From Physocladia obscura (taxonomy: Eukaryota; Chytridiomycota; Chytridiomycetes; Chytridiales; Chytriomycetaceae), in the NCBI GenBank assembly GCA_027596945.1, contig JADGJH010001174.1:1-11530 (forward strand): DNA of 11,530 bases, given 5' to 3'. The first letter of the stretch is position 1. Each line of letters opens with the position of its first letter. The notes beneath the pieces were generated by a model. That model was not told where the DNA came from and ran no database searches. It worked only from the letters and a program-made list of their open reading frames with translations. Positions 1 to 8,187 of the stretch are shown here, one piece after another. The position numbers and the translations under genes are program-made.

Positions 1-1408
1 CTTTTTTTTTGGCTGTCACTTTTTAAATCTAAATCGCTTGCCGTATGTTATAAAACAATAAAAAAAAATATCCGCTTTCCAAAAAAAAAAAATATATATA
101 TATATATATATTGGGACAAACCATGAACACGAGTTCGCGCGGTACTGTTTTTTTGGTACTCTAGAAGTCGTGCCATCTGTTCTTCAGCTTTTCTGAGTGC
201 AGCTAAGTCTTTCTCACTTGTAAGTGTTGGAAATACTGCTTCACTGTCACGTTGGCCACCTGGATTCGTAACTGCAATTGATGCCCTCCCGCCTGCTTTT
301 GCAACATATCGACTACTAGAGTTTTGACCTGGAGCTGGCGCCTTGGTCTTTAATGAATGCTGCTGGGAGTGATGAAATTTCGACGAGGAAGTTTGTCGGG
401 GAACAACTTGGTTTTGGTTGGATTGAATCATTGCAACTTGTTGAAGAGCGGATTCAACAAGAGAGCCGCATGACGGGCATGGTCCTGGGCCCTCGAGATT
501 GCTGAAAAGGAAAAAAGAAGAGCAACAGGCAAAAGCGACAATTTAGTTGAAGTAATAGAAAATAATAAAATGAAATAATAAACCGGAGACTAACCAAATA
601 ATTTTTCCACAACTCAAGCAATTGCATAAAAGTCCGTGTTTTGAAGCTGTATAAGAATCAATGAAGAATTCCAAAAAATCTGCTCAACATACCCAAACAT
701 TCGCAAATCAATCTGCCATTTAATCCAACGAGATTTCCGACCCGCTCTTTTGCAATAAGAGAGTCAATCGTAGTTGGAACGTAGTTTTTCTTTCCAACAG
801 GTTTTGCTTTTTTCGCAGGTTCAGCAGCAACAGATTGAGCAGAAACGGCAGGCAGCTGTTTCGATGGCAATTTACTGCTGATCAAGTAGCTTTCGTTGTT
901 GTCTTTTTTGCGATAAACTCTGTTCGGATCTTTAAATTTTGTAGCCGAAGATAATGCTGGAGAGGATGCTGGAGACGAGGTTGAATTCGAATTTTGACTT
1001 GCACCGAAAGTGTTTGGCGGTAATTTTTGTTGTTGCGCGGATGAAATGGATGAGGAGAAGCATTTTGTGTTTCTTCGCAATGCGAATTCAGAAATAAAAT
1101 TGAGCGCCGCAGAATCTTCACCGAGGAGTGCCTGTCAGACAAACGCCAAATAAGAAACACAAAACAAAAAGCCCATAATACGAGGTATAAATGAAAAGTG
1201 AACAAAATAAAGCGAGTAATTAAATATGAGGTCAGTTTCCAACGGACTCACTAATTCTTACACTCAGCTGGGCTACGGCATCAGAAACAGGCAGCGCAAG
1301 AACTGTGCGCGTCAAATCGTCAACGTCGCTTGGTGTACCGGGAGCCGACGGTGCCGCGAGGCCCAGCAGTTTGCAAAGTTCGCGTGTGGTCCAGTTGCTG
1401 ATTTCCAT
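1..1408 (-). CDS. TRIP4: Activating signal cointegrator 1 homologue (TRIP4/ASC-1, Rqt4-type), 5' part, spliced, runs off left edge
   Basis: Inferred exons on the minus strand: 1408-1262, 1131-693, 646-595, 501-122 and 28-1 (partial), with GT-AG introns of 130, 46, 93 and 93 nt that keep frame. The model gives about 348 residues and lacks the C-terminal half, where family members carry an ASCH domain. The diagnostic part is the C2HC5 zinc finger at about residues 188-227, assembled from three exons: CEC at 192-194, His199, CNCLSC at 203-208, Cys213 and GPCPSCGSLV at 219-228. This closely resembles the human TRIP4 finger. The N-terminal 70 residues look like the family's helical N-terminus, followed by a Ser/Pro/Lys-rich linker and then a Lys/Glu-rich helix near 308-330. 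Family knowledge: TRIP4 is a subunit of the ASC-1 complex, a transcription coactivator that also splits collided ribosomes (yeast RQT complex). Cys203 is an extra cysteine compared with the human finger. The family call is firm. The last exon junction (28/29) is the least certain: it was chosen because it gives RTRVHDLKSDS, similar to the family's RTRVIDD. Confidence 0.9.
81..112. repeat. Poly-A tract plus (AT)n microsatellite in a TRIP4 intron
   Basis: On the plus strand a run of about 12 A is followed directly by about ten AT dinucleotides. It lies in the inferred last visible TRIP4 intron (29-121), where on the coding strand it forms an AT run followed by a pyrimidine tract. It is likely length-variable. 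It also breaks the downstream reading into a low-complexity Tyr/Ile/Phe tail, which is one reason for placing an intron here. Confidence 0.9.
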
Positions 1409-1629
1409 GACAGCTTTTTCTTATTTTTCTTTTTCATTTCAGAATTCTTCAATAACTGCTATCGCCGACTGGATAATTAATTAATTATTCAATGATATCT
1501 TATATGAATGAATCACTTGAGACAACTCAAATGACAAATTGAAGTGCAATTTCCTGAAACATTGAAGGAAATCACTTGGGAAATCAAACAACAAAAGCCT
1601 CACACTAAACAGAATTCGACCAATATTTA
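1409..1629. promoter_or_regulatory. Shared divergent 5' region of TRIP4 and aspartate kinase
   Basis: 221 bp separate the two divergent start codons (TRIP4 at 1408, kinase at 1630). The stretch is AT-rich, with pyrimidine runs near the TRIP4 side and an ATTAATTAATTATTCAATG stretch near 1477. A small inverted repeat, TTGAG-ACAA-CTCAA, sits at 1517-1530. I saw no perfect Gcn4-type TGACTCA site; the nearest is TGAATCA near 1508. Promoter function is inferred only from the head-to-head gene arrangement. Confidence 0.5.
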
Positions 1630-3424
1630 ATGTCATCTTCAAACAACACGATTGTCACAAAGTTTGGTGGAACTTCTGTAGGTTCTGCGGAGCGTATGCT
1701 GCAAGTTGCACAGATTGTCGAGTGAGAGAAACCATATGTCCTTATCTCTGTGCTTATCTAACGAAAAACGCCGTCAAAGAAACCTGTCAAAGGATGACAG
1801 AACGATTGTAGTTCTTTCCGCAATGAGCAGTTACGTCAAGGCTGAGGGAACCACCAGCATGTAATCCACGTTTTCTCCTTACTCATTCTCTCTAATGCTG
1901 AAACAGGCTGTTAGCGGCCGCAGACGACATTCTGCTTCCAAATTCCACTGTTTACTTGGATATTGTTGCAAAGATCGAATCAAATCACCTACTTGCTGTC
2001 AACGAGGCCATCAAAAATTCTACTATTAAAGCAGAAGTTTCAAAAGATGTTACTGAATACTGCCAAAAATTGCGTAATTTTATGTCAGCTGCGGAGGTGA
2101 TGACTGAAAATCTGTCAATGCGTTATTTATCGATTATGCTAATACTGTTTTGTCAATGCGAAGATTATTGATGAAATCTCTCCACGATCGCGAGATATTA
2201 TTATTTCAGTCGGAGAAAAACTTTCTGCACGCATTTTTGCTGCAGTACTACAAGATAGAGTAAGTTTCTGTCGATTTTCTGTTTATTGCTCGTAGTAAAA
2301 ATCAAAAAATCCAGGGAGTTAAAGCGTCTTTTGTTAATCTCGATAAACTTGTTGAGCAACAGTTTGACCCTAAAGACATTGATCAATCATTCTATGACTA
2401 TTTGACCGTTAGATTGACAGAAGTCATTGCGGCATTGGACAATGACAGCGTTCCCGTAGTTACTGGATACTTGGGACCAATTCCAGGATCCATTGTCAAC
2501 ACCATTGGCCGCGGATATACCGATTTGACTGCCGCACTTATTGCAGTTGGAATAAAAGCACGAGAACTCCAAATCTGGAAAGAAGTCGATGGAATTTTCA
2601 CTGCTGATCCGCGAAAAGCACCAAAAGCCCGACTTCTTTCATCCATCTCTCCTGAAGAGGCAGCCGAATTGACGTACTATGGATCGGAAGTTATTCACCC
2701 TTTCACAATGGACCAAGTCATCCGCGCGTCCATTCCAATTCGTATGAAAAACGCGTTCAAGCCCGAAGGCGCGGGGACAGTGATTGTGCCACAGTCAGCC
2801 GCGGACATTGCAGCCACTGCGAGGGATGTTGACAGTGCTGTTGCTGTTGCGCGACCGAAAGCTACGGCCATCACGATCAAGGAAAATATCACTGTTCTTA
2901 ATATTCATTCAAATAGAAAGAGTGTGAGTCATGGGTTCTTTGCAAAAATTTTTACGACGTTGGATAGATTTGGAATTGTTGTTGATCTTATTTCGACTTC
3001 GGAAGTACATGTGTCGATGGCGCTTGGACCGCATATTGCTGATGAGAAGATTCAGTTGGCTGTTGTTGAGTTGCAGAAACATGCTTTGGTAAGAATTTAT
3101 TTAAATTGTCGTCAGATTATCAATTTCTTTTCAGGTCGATACGCTTCCAAATATGACCATCTTGTCACTAGTCGGTAGGGAGATGAGGCAAATGGTTGGG
3201 GTAGCCGCACTCATGTTTTCTACATTATCCAAACATTCCATTAATTTGGAAATGATTTCTCAAGGGTGTGTGTTGTTTTCAACTCACCTAAATTTTATCA
3301 GCTAAAATTTTGTTTTTTTCCTAGTGCTTCTGAAATCAATATTTCATGTGTCATCGACGGATCTAAGGGAGTATTGGCTCTTCGGGTAGTCCATGATGCT
3401 TGTATTTTGGGTGATTCAGAATAG
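1630..3424 (+). CDS. Aspartate kinase (aspartokinase), fungal Hom3 type, seven exons
   Basis: Inferred exons 1630-1721, 1780-1860, 1907-2096, 2164-2259, 2315-3088, 3135-3265 and 3325-3424 give 487 residues. The enzyme (EC 2.7.2.4) phosphorylates L-aspartate with ATP, the first step towards threonine, methionine and (where present) lysine or homoserine-derived products. Signatures: KFGGTSVG at 11-18, the LSAMSSYVKAEGTTS segment near 43-57, SVGEKLSAR just before 145, GRGYTDL at 218-224, WKEVDGIFTADPRK at 241-254, and TYYGSEVIHP at 273-282. Two C-terminal ACT domains follow (roughly 320-400 and 415-487), including STSEVHVSMAL and NLEMISQGASEINISCVI. The match to yeast Hom3 runs the full length, but the protein stops soon after the last ACT strand and lacks the roughly 25-residue tail of Hom3. 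It is monofunctional, with no homoserine dehydrogenase domain. ACT domains imply feedback control, by threonine in yeast. Every intron junction keeps both frame and family sequence. Call is near certain. Confidence 0.97.
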
Positions 3425-3554
3425 AACTTCAATCTGTAGTTCAATTCATCAAAATAATTAATGAATTTTGAAAGTTGATTATGATGAAATAAAAATGCAG
3501 ACGTATTTTTGTTTTTTGTTTACACATGGTCTATTTATTTTCACGTTGCTGCAA
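3425..3554. terminator. Convergent 3' ends of aspartate kinase and the DLT1-like gene
   Basis: 130 bp separate two facing stop codons. AATAAA occurs on the plus strand at about 3488-3493, suited to the kinase transcript. Its complement TTTATT at about 3534-3539 gives AATAAA on the minus strand, only about 16 nt past the stop of the DLT1-like gene. The two 3' UTRs are therefore short and may overlap. Poly(A) use is inferred from the hexamers alone. Confidence 0.5.
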
Positions 3555-4448
3555 TTAAAATGTTGTCTGCATCGATTGTAACAGAGCAGCAAAGAGTTTC
3601 ATAAAATCCAGATATTCAAATTCGGTCACTTCATTCGGATGCGCTGCAAAGGCTTCATACTGGCGAATATATGATTCCGCAATATCTTCGTTGAATGGAA
3701 TGTTATTCGTATGAAGACGCTGAAAATACGATTCAAGTCGTTTGTTTTTGTCATACGAAATACGGGAATCCCTTAAAGAAACAGTTTCGACTGAAAAAAA
3801 AGGAAACTCGATAAATCAGCAACCTTGGTGTTGCGTAATTTGTTGAAACGACAACACTCAACTCAAAACAAACAAGGTTTTCGATATTGCCGTTTTAAAA
3901 TAGACCGTGCGGCCGTCGTATCGGCCGTATCCGTCCACGTGCATTTCTTCTGGAAGCGGTTTTAATGCAGCACGTATCGATGCACTTTCGGAAAATTTTT
4001 TCTGAACATGCTGAAATAGTGTCTACAAAAACAAGAATCGATTAGTTGCAAAATAGGAGGAGTTAAGGTTAAATTATTAAATAAACCCGTGGCATGTCCA
4101 TTTCGTTGATTGGAACATAATTCCTTGGAATTCGAGATAGGGCGGATTTGATGCGATATTTCCTAGCGGATAGGATTGTGACGGATGCGATGATCTGGTG
4201 GGTATCAATATGTTTTATAAGCCAAATAAAGGCACGAAGTGAAGCTGGGGCGTATATCAAGATGCGGGGAAAAAAACCATTAGTAAACAGGCAGCGCCCA
4301 GAATAAACAGAAACTTTGTCAGAGCAGAAGCGTCGTTTTTGATGGAAACGATCTGAATAAAGAGATCCAGACCGCACACGCCAACTAACGTCGACTCGAG
4401 TGTAATAAATACTAGCAGTGACGACACTGACAGAATCTTGATGCGCAT
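3555..4448 (-). CDS. DLT1-like ('defect at low temperature protein 1' family) membrane protein, four exons
   Basis: Inferred minus-strand exons 4448-4278, 4194-4087, 4022-3863 and 3790-3555 (introns 83, 64 and 72 nt) give 224 residues. Two hydrophobic helices lie at about 5-30 and 42-67. A basic stretch (ARKYRIK) follows, then IPRNYVPI at 79-86, a helix with SASIRAAL, a P-x-x-GYGR segment at about 120-128, and a C-terminal helical part containing RLHTNNI, IRQYEAF and FMKLFAALL. This order (two N-terminal membrane helices, an IP-x-x-[YW]-[IV]P[IV] motif, a glycine-aromatic-glycine turn, a C-terminal x-QYE-x helix and a terminal x-LFAxLL helix) is what I recall of fungal DLT1 proteins. The second helix is formed only if the 83-nt intron is removed, which supports the model. 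Family knowledge is thin: yeast DLT1 loss gives cold sensitivity and the molecular role is unknown. The family call rests on remembered motifs, so a search is needed to confirm it. Confidence 0.7.
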
Positions 4449-4496
4449 TATTTTTTTGATTTTTATTTGATTTCCAGTTCGCAAATTATTTGAGTG
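4449..4496. promoter_or_regulatory. 48-bp bidirectional start region between DLT1-like gene and ELOF1
   Basis: Only 48 bp separate the start codons of the two divergent genes. The stretch is almost all A/T, with a T7 run and GATTTTTATTTGATTTCC. No clear TATA box or other site is visible. Either promoter elements lie inside the neighbouring 5' coding regions or introns, or the 5' UTRs are extremely short. Confidence 0.55.
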
Positions 4497-5099
4497 ATGG
4501 GTGAAACATTCCTGCCATACCGCAACCAAAAACAAACTGATACAGCCTATCTCATTCGCCACACACACAGGAAAACGCAAGAGTTCAAAAAAAATTAAAG
4601 TCAAAGTCAAGGTCAAGCTGGACAAGGAGTTTTCGTGTCTCCAATGTAACAACGAAATGTCCGTACAGATACGAATGTGAGTGCATTTTTGCAATATATC
4701 AAATTGAATTGATGCCACTTACTCATTTGTTGTTACTCGTTGTTTGTTGGCGTCGTCGCGCGGCTTGCTTCTGTTGTTTTTCAGGGACAAGGCGAATCGA
4801 ATCGGAAACCTTGAATGCAAAAAATGCGGAGTCACGTTCCAGGCAAAGATCAACGGTTTGTATAAATATACAATGCAATAGATGTAATTGCGGCGGGAGG
4901 CTAAACTGCAGGGAAAAGACAAGAAGTTATACACTAAACTTTTCTTTCAGATTTATCGGAAGCTGTGGATGTTTATTCTGATTGGGTTGACGCAGCTGCT
5001 GAAGTCAACAGAGATGAAGCCGACGGATATCAACAAGATAGTGGTGGCGGAAATGGAAATAATAATTATGACCAAGATGACGATGAGGAAGACTATTGA
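4497..5099 (+). CDS. ELOF1: Transcription elongation factor 1 homologue (ELOF1/Elf1), four exons
   Basis: Inferred exons 4497-4500, 4571-4676, 4785-4855 and 4951-5099 (introns 70, 108 and 95 nt) give 109 residues. The protein starts MGKRKSSKK, the usual basic tail. The zinc ribbon has CLQC at 24-27 and CKKC at 48-51, followed by VDVYSDWVD at 66-74, which is nearly invariant in the family. A lineage-specific Gly/Asn/Asp/Glu-rich acidic tail follows (about 85-109), making it longer than the 83-residue human protein and shorter than yeast Elf1. Family knowledge: a small factor bound to elongating RNA polymerase II that helps transcription through chromatin and transcription-coupled repair. The first coding exon is only four bases (ATGG), with the intron after the first base of codon 2. 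This is required because MGKRKS appears only after splicing. AATAAA at 5131-5136 is a good poly(A) signal. Confidence 0.95.
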
Positions 5100-5769
5100 T
5101 TCGATCAATCGAAAAACCAAAAATCGAGCAAATAAAAAAACAATCATATCGCGTCTTCCAATTGAACGAATATTTATTTTGTTTGATGTTGCGCGGTTTA
5201 TGTACTACCTGGTTAAAAAAATAAATTATATTTGCAAATCATTTTTTCAATGAATTCCTCAGATATATTGTTCATCAAAAGATTGACGAGAATAAAAAAT
5301 AGTTCTACGGCAAATCTCACAATTCCACAGCTCAGTTGGCTGATGCTGGACGATGCCATTTGAATTCCAGTCTATTGATTAGTCATTGCATCTGTTTTTG
5401 GCTCAACTCTTCCAAATTCATGGCTGCATTCAAAAAAAATAATCAGTTGTTGTAGTGCCAAAATGAGACCACAGTTGCAATTTTGTTTGCGTATTGATTG
5501 GCATAAATATCGTTGTCTATCTCAATTTGCTCGTAATTATAGCGATTGCGTTATCTTTTTTGAACATTAAGTTCAAAAAGTATTTGCATTGAATTTATGG
5601 CATTTCGATCTTTTTTTTTTGATTCTTGGTCAGGGCACCCAAAAAAAATAGAGATTTTGGAAATACGTAAAACTTCGAATGCGTCCCACTCAGTTTGTGC
5701 TGCCGGAACAATAAAAATCAAGTTTTTATTAGTTAATATTTGATTCCTGAACGTTGCAGGGAATAAGAA
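5100..5769. other. AT-rich intergenic region with no convincing gene
   Basis: About 670 bp. The first 40 bases include the ELOF1 3' UTR and its AATAAA. The rest is AT-rich with several A or T runs (for example near 5610 and 5641). On the minus strand there are isolated splice-like signals: a TGACTAAT branch-like site with a following AATAG near 5372-5384, and a CTGATTA plus poly-T plus GCAG near 5420-5445. The only open stretches there are very short, including a 48-codon reading frame at 5359-5213 with one hydrophobic segment. No exon chain with family resemblance could be built. The right end presumably carries the promoter of the next gene. Confidence 0.5.
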
Positions 5770-7347
5770 ATGGAAAAGTTTCATTTCGCATTTTACGAAA
5801 TGAAAAAAAGCTATTCTGTTCTTCGAGAAAAAAATTCTTTGACAAAAATGACGACCAACACTCAAAAGCAAAAGTTGATTCCAATGCCGCCCACGTCAGT
5901 AACAGTAATGCTCGGCGTTGCGAGTGGCGCGCTAGTACATTATGTCTGTCTAATACAACGCCTGTGGATGGCCCTAACGCCAAAGCTGTCAGCCGTTACA
6001 TGTGCCGTTTCAGGTGTTTTCGCGTTGTCTGTTTTTGCCGCACTCATGATACTCAGGATCCGTAACGTATACGCTCAGGCTCCAAAATGCAATAACAGCG
6101 CAAGCGGTATTACCAAGAAAGAGCAAATGCGTCAGATCGTTTGGTTCTGGTTTGTGCTTTGGGTGGCGGTTGCGTCCGGATATGCGCTGGACGTTGCTTT
6201 CGCGTACTGCGTTCTAAATCTGATTGACAGTGAGGGATTTGTGCAGGTTATTGCATCGGATGTTGCGTTCTTTTTTAAGGATTGGTTGGATACTGTTGGT
6301 GTCGGCTTTCTTGTTTTGGGCTTTCTGACTGCGTGCGCGCTGAAGCATCTGGATGATGCGGAGGAAGTGGAGGCAGATAAAAATGATACCGATGAAGATG
6401 CGCAGTCATTGCTCGAGAATCAAGCTGATGACCAGGATGAAGACGACAAACCATCTGAAAAGGAGGGAAATAGGTTCCCAACTCTGTTACGGGTTTGTGG
6501 CACTATGAGTGGACTTTTTGCTGCCACTATATGTTTGGTTATCAAGTCTGCGCCAGCTGGTTTGCCCGTTGAATCTATTACCTCAATCAAGAAATTCGCA
6601 GCAATCTGTCTCATGATATACTTCGCTGTCAGTGTTTCAGTTTGTTTTTCAAAGAAAGTGCAAAAAGATGGTGTCTTGTCTCGGAGGGCTGCTGCATTCA
6701 ACTACGTCCACGGATTTTTCTTTGGAATGCTCCATGCTTCAATATTTGCGTATTTCACGATCCCAAAAACAGCCGAGGCCCGAAATTTGTGGGATGAAAT
6801 GGTTCTGTCGACATGTTGTGTTCTTATGCTATTCCCAGTGCTGAATTATTTTGGATCTGGCATCGAGAACCAGAAAAATGCGTCTCTTAAAAACAAACCA
6901 AGATTATTTGCGGCATCATTCGTCAGAATGATGACCGGAAGTACTGTGAATGTGCTTGGCGCTGCATTTTTCTATTTTCTCGCTACTCGACCGTCAGCGA
7001 CTCCTCTTGCCGACTCTGATGTGCGCGCATTAGTTTCATGGCAAGTTTTGTTTATTATGATGGGGTTGACTCAACTTTTTGAGTCCTGGTACAAAACTTC
7101 ATGGAAATCTCTCAAAGCCATGAAGGGGATCAACATTTTTAGAAATGTTCTGTGGACAGTGTTTTTGAACGTGAGTTTTAAGATTGCGGCGGTTTTCTTG
7201 ATTATTTCTCGGTATGAGTCGATTCCTGAGTCGGCGTTGAAGGTAATGGAATCAACATGTGACTATGTGAAGATGGTGACTTATATTGGTTGTTTTATTG
7301 GCTGGGTTGTTGTTGAAGGATTACACTTCTGGACTTGCTTCATCTGA
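5770..7347 (+). CDS. Intronless polytopic membrane protein, about 12 TM helices, family not recognised
   Basis: A single uninterrupted frame of 525 codons, with an in-frame TAA at 5764-5766 fixing the upstream limit. The ATG at 5770 has a favourable GAA before it and G after it. Met11 (5800) or Met27 (5848, MTTNTQKQK) are possible starts, since residues 1-26 are not membrane-like. Hydrophobic helices lie at about 43-64, 72-96, 122-150, 172-192, 241-260, 275-293, 312-331, 343-361, 386-406, 421-437, 455-480 and 500-522. Between helices 4 and 5 is a strongly acidic loop (about 195-234, rich in Asp and Glu). No transporter signature, ATPase motif or catalytic motif was seen. It could be a transporter or a structural membrane protein; I cannot assign it. 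It is the only intronless gene among intron-dense neighbours, which could mean lineage-specific origin, retrocopying or transfer. Protein-coding status is secure; function is unknown. Confidence 0.85.
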   Translation: MEKFHFAFYEMKKSYSVLREKNSLTKMTTNTQKQKLIPMPPTSVTVMLGVASGALVHYVCLIQRLWMALTPKLSAVTCAVSGVFALSVFAALMILRIRNVYAQAPKCNNSASGITKKEQMRQIVWFWFVLWVAVASGYALDVAFAYCVLNLIDSEGFVQVIASDVAFFFKDWLDTVGVGFLVLGFLTACALKHLDDAEEVEADKNDTDEDAQSLLENQADDQDEDDKPSEKEGNRFPTLLRVCGTMSGLFAATICLVIKSAPAGLPVESITSIKKFAAICLMIYFAVSVSVCFSKKVQKDGVLSRRAAAFNYVHGFFFGMLHASIFAYFTIPKTAEARNLWDEMVLSTCCVLMLFPVLNYFGSGIENQKNASLKNKPRLFAASFVRMMTGSTVNVLGAAFFYFLATRPSATPLADSDVRALVSWQVLFIMMGLTQLFESWYKTSWKSLKAMKGINIFRNVLWTVFLNVSFKIAAVFLIISRYESIPESALKVMESTCDYVKMVTYIGCFIGWVVVEGLHFWTCFI

Positions 7348-7500
7348 TTTGACCTGATTTAGATTTTTCTCTTTGTTCTTCATTTTTTATATCATAAAAT
7401 AGTTTTAAATTTTCTTTATCTAATACTTCTTTTGTCTTGCAAGTTATCATTGCCTATCTTGCCATGTGCAAGTTTCCTTCAGTTTGATTGTTGTAGGATT

Positions 7501-7527
7501 CCACAAATTTGTTTTTCTAATTTGTGG
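7501..7527. repeat. Perfect 9-bp inverted repeat (hairpin)
   Basis: CCACAAATT at 7501-7509 and its exact reverse complement AATTTGTGG at 7519-7527 flank a 9-nt T-rich loop. It lies about 150 bp past the stop of the membrane protein gene. It might be part of a 3' UTR structure or a chance palindrome in AT-rich DNA. Confidence 0.6.
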
Positions 7528-8040
7528 CATAACCACCAAATTGGAGTAACTGTAAGAAGATGACAAAATTGTCTGCTTGTACATCATCAAACATGCAAAG
7601 TATTGGTAGAAATGCTCTAGATTTTGCAACAATACAAAGCAGTATTTCCGGCATTTTGCAAGTCAAAGGCTTGGTTTCTTTCATGGTGATGATGATTGGC
7701 TTGCTGTGCTTGTGGTGTGAGTGGGTGTAGTGTGTGACTGCCACAGCTTGAGATAAAGCACTTGAAGGCTGTGTGTGGTGAAGGAGTGTAGTCCTTATCA
7801 GTAGTTTGCAACATGTGAAACCAGCAACTTTTTGCTATTTTTCATTTTCAAAGAATTATTTTTAATTTGGAATTTATTCAAAAAAAAAAAAAAATAATAA
7901 TGACTCACTTTGAATCAATTCATTATCAAGAATGAATACCACTTAAAAACTGTTGGCAGAGGGGCATTTTTTTAAAATTAAAATTCCTGTGGAATATATA
8001 TATTTTTCCAACCCTGCCAAGGAGTAGCTGTATTTAATTT

Positions 8041-8054
8041 GCTTTAATTAAAGC
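8041..8054. repeat. 14-bp perfect palindrome upstream of the PIP-box gene
   Basis: GCTTTAATTAAAGC is its own reverse complement. It lies about 130 bp before the proposed start codon at 8188, at the border between AT-rich and GC-rich sequence. A dimeric transcription factor site is possible, but nothing in the window shows that it is used. Confidence 0.6.
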
Positions 8055-8187
8055 CGGGGGCCGTGGTCGCGCCTTGTGCTGCAACTCAGTGGTGAACTCC
8101 TAATAAAATGTTGAATTGAGCCTTTTCTCACTGCGGGTAGAGGCGCAAATTCATTGAAATGGGATAACAGCGAAAATCTGTCTGGAC

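Larger units (their letters stand above)
7348..8187. other. Non-coding region between the membrane protein and the PIP-box gene
   Basis: About 840 bp without a supportable gene. The first 100 bp are a T-rich 3' UTR. From about 7440 to 7830 the plus strand is noticeably TG-rich, with GTG/TGTG runs around 7685-7735 and 7770-7785 unlike the rest of the window, and holds only short chance frames. A 14-nt A run occurs near 7881, then a GGAATATATATATTTTTCC stretch near 7991-8009 that could act as a TATA-like element, then a palindrome at 8041 followed by a short GC-rich patch (8053-8075). The right part is presumably the promoter and 5' UTR of the next gene. Confidence 0.5.

Noticed and set aside
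2387..2892. Minus-strand frames opposite the aspartate kinase exon.
   Set aside because: Antisense shadows of a well-conserved coding exon.
5328..5348. GCTCAGTTGGCTGATGCTG resembles a tRNA D-arm/A box.
   Set aside because: The D-like stem pairs over 4 bp, but no anticodon stem, T-arm with TTCGA, or acceptor stem can be formed around it.
5213..5359. 48-codon minus-strand frame with one hydrophobic stretch (starts MASSSISQL).
   Set aside because: Too short, in AT-rich intergenic DNA, with no family resemblance or conserved neighbours; noted in the intergenic entry only.
5551..5983. Minus-strand frames of 84-106 codons overlapping the start of the membrane protein gene.
   Set aside because: Phe/Lys-rich composition follows from antisense reading of AT-rich DNA and of the plus-strand gene; no exon structure supports them.
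7447..7814. Several minus-strand frames of 61-75 codons, one with a His run.
   Set aside because: Overlapping frames of similar length on the same strand in a biased-composition block suggest chance open frames.
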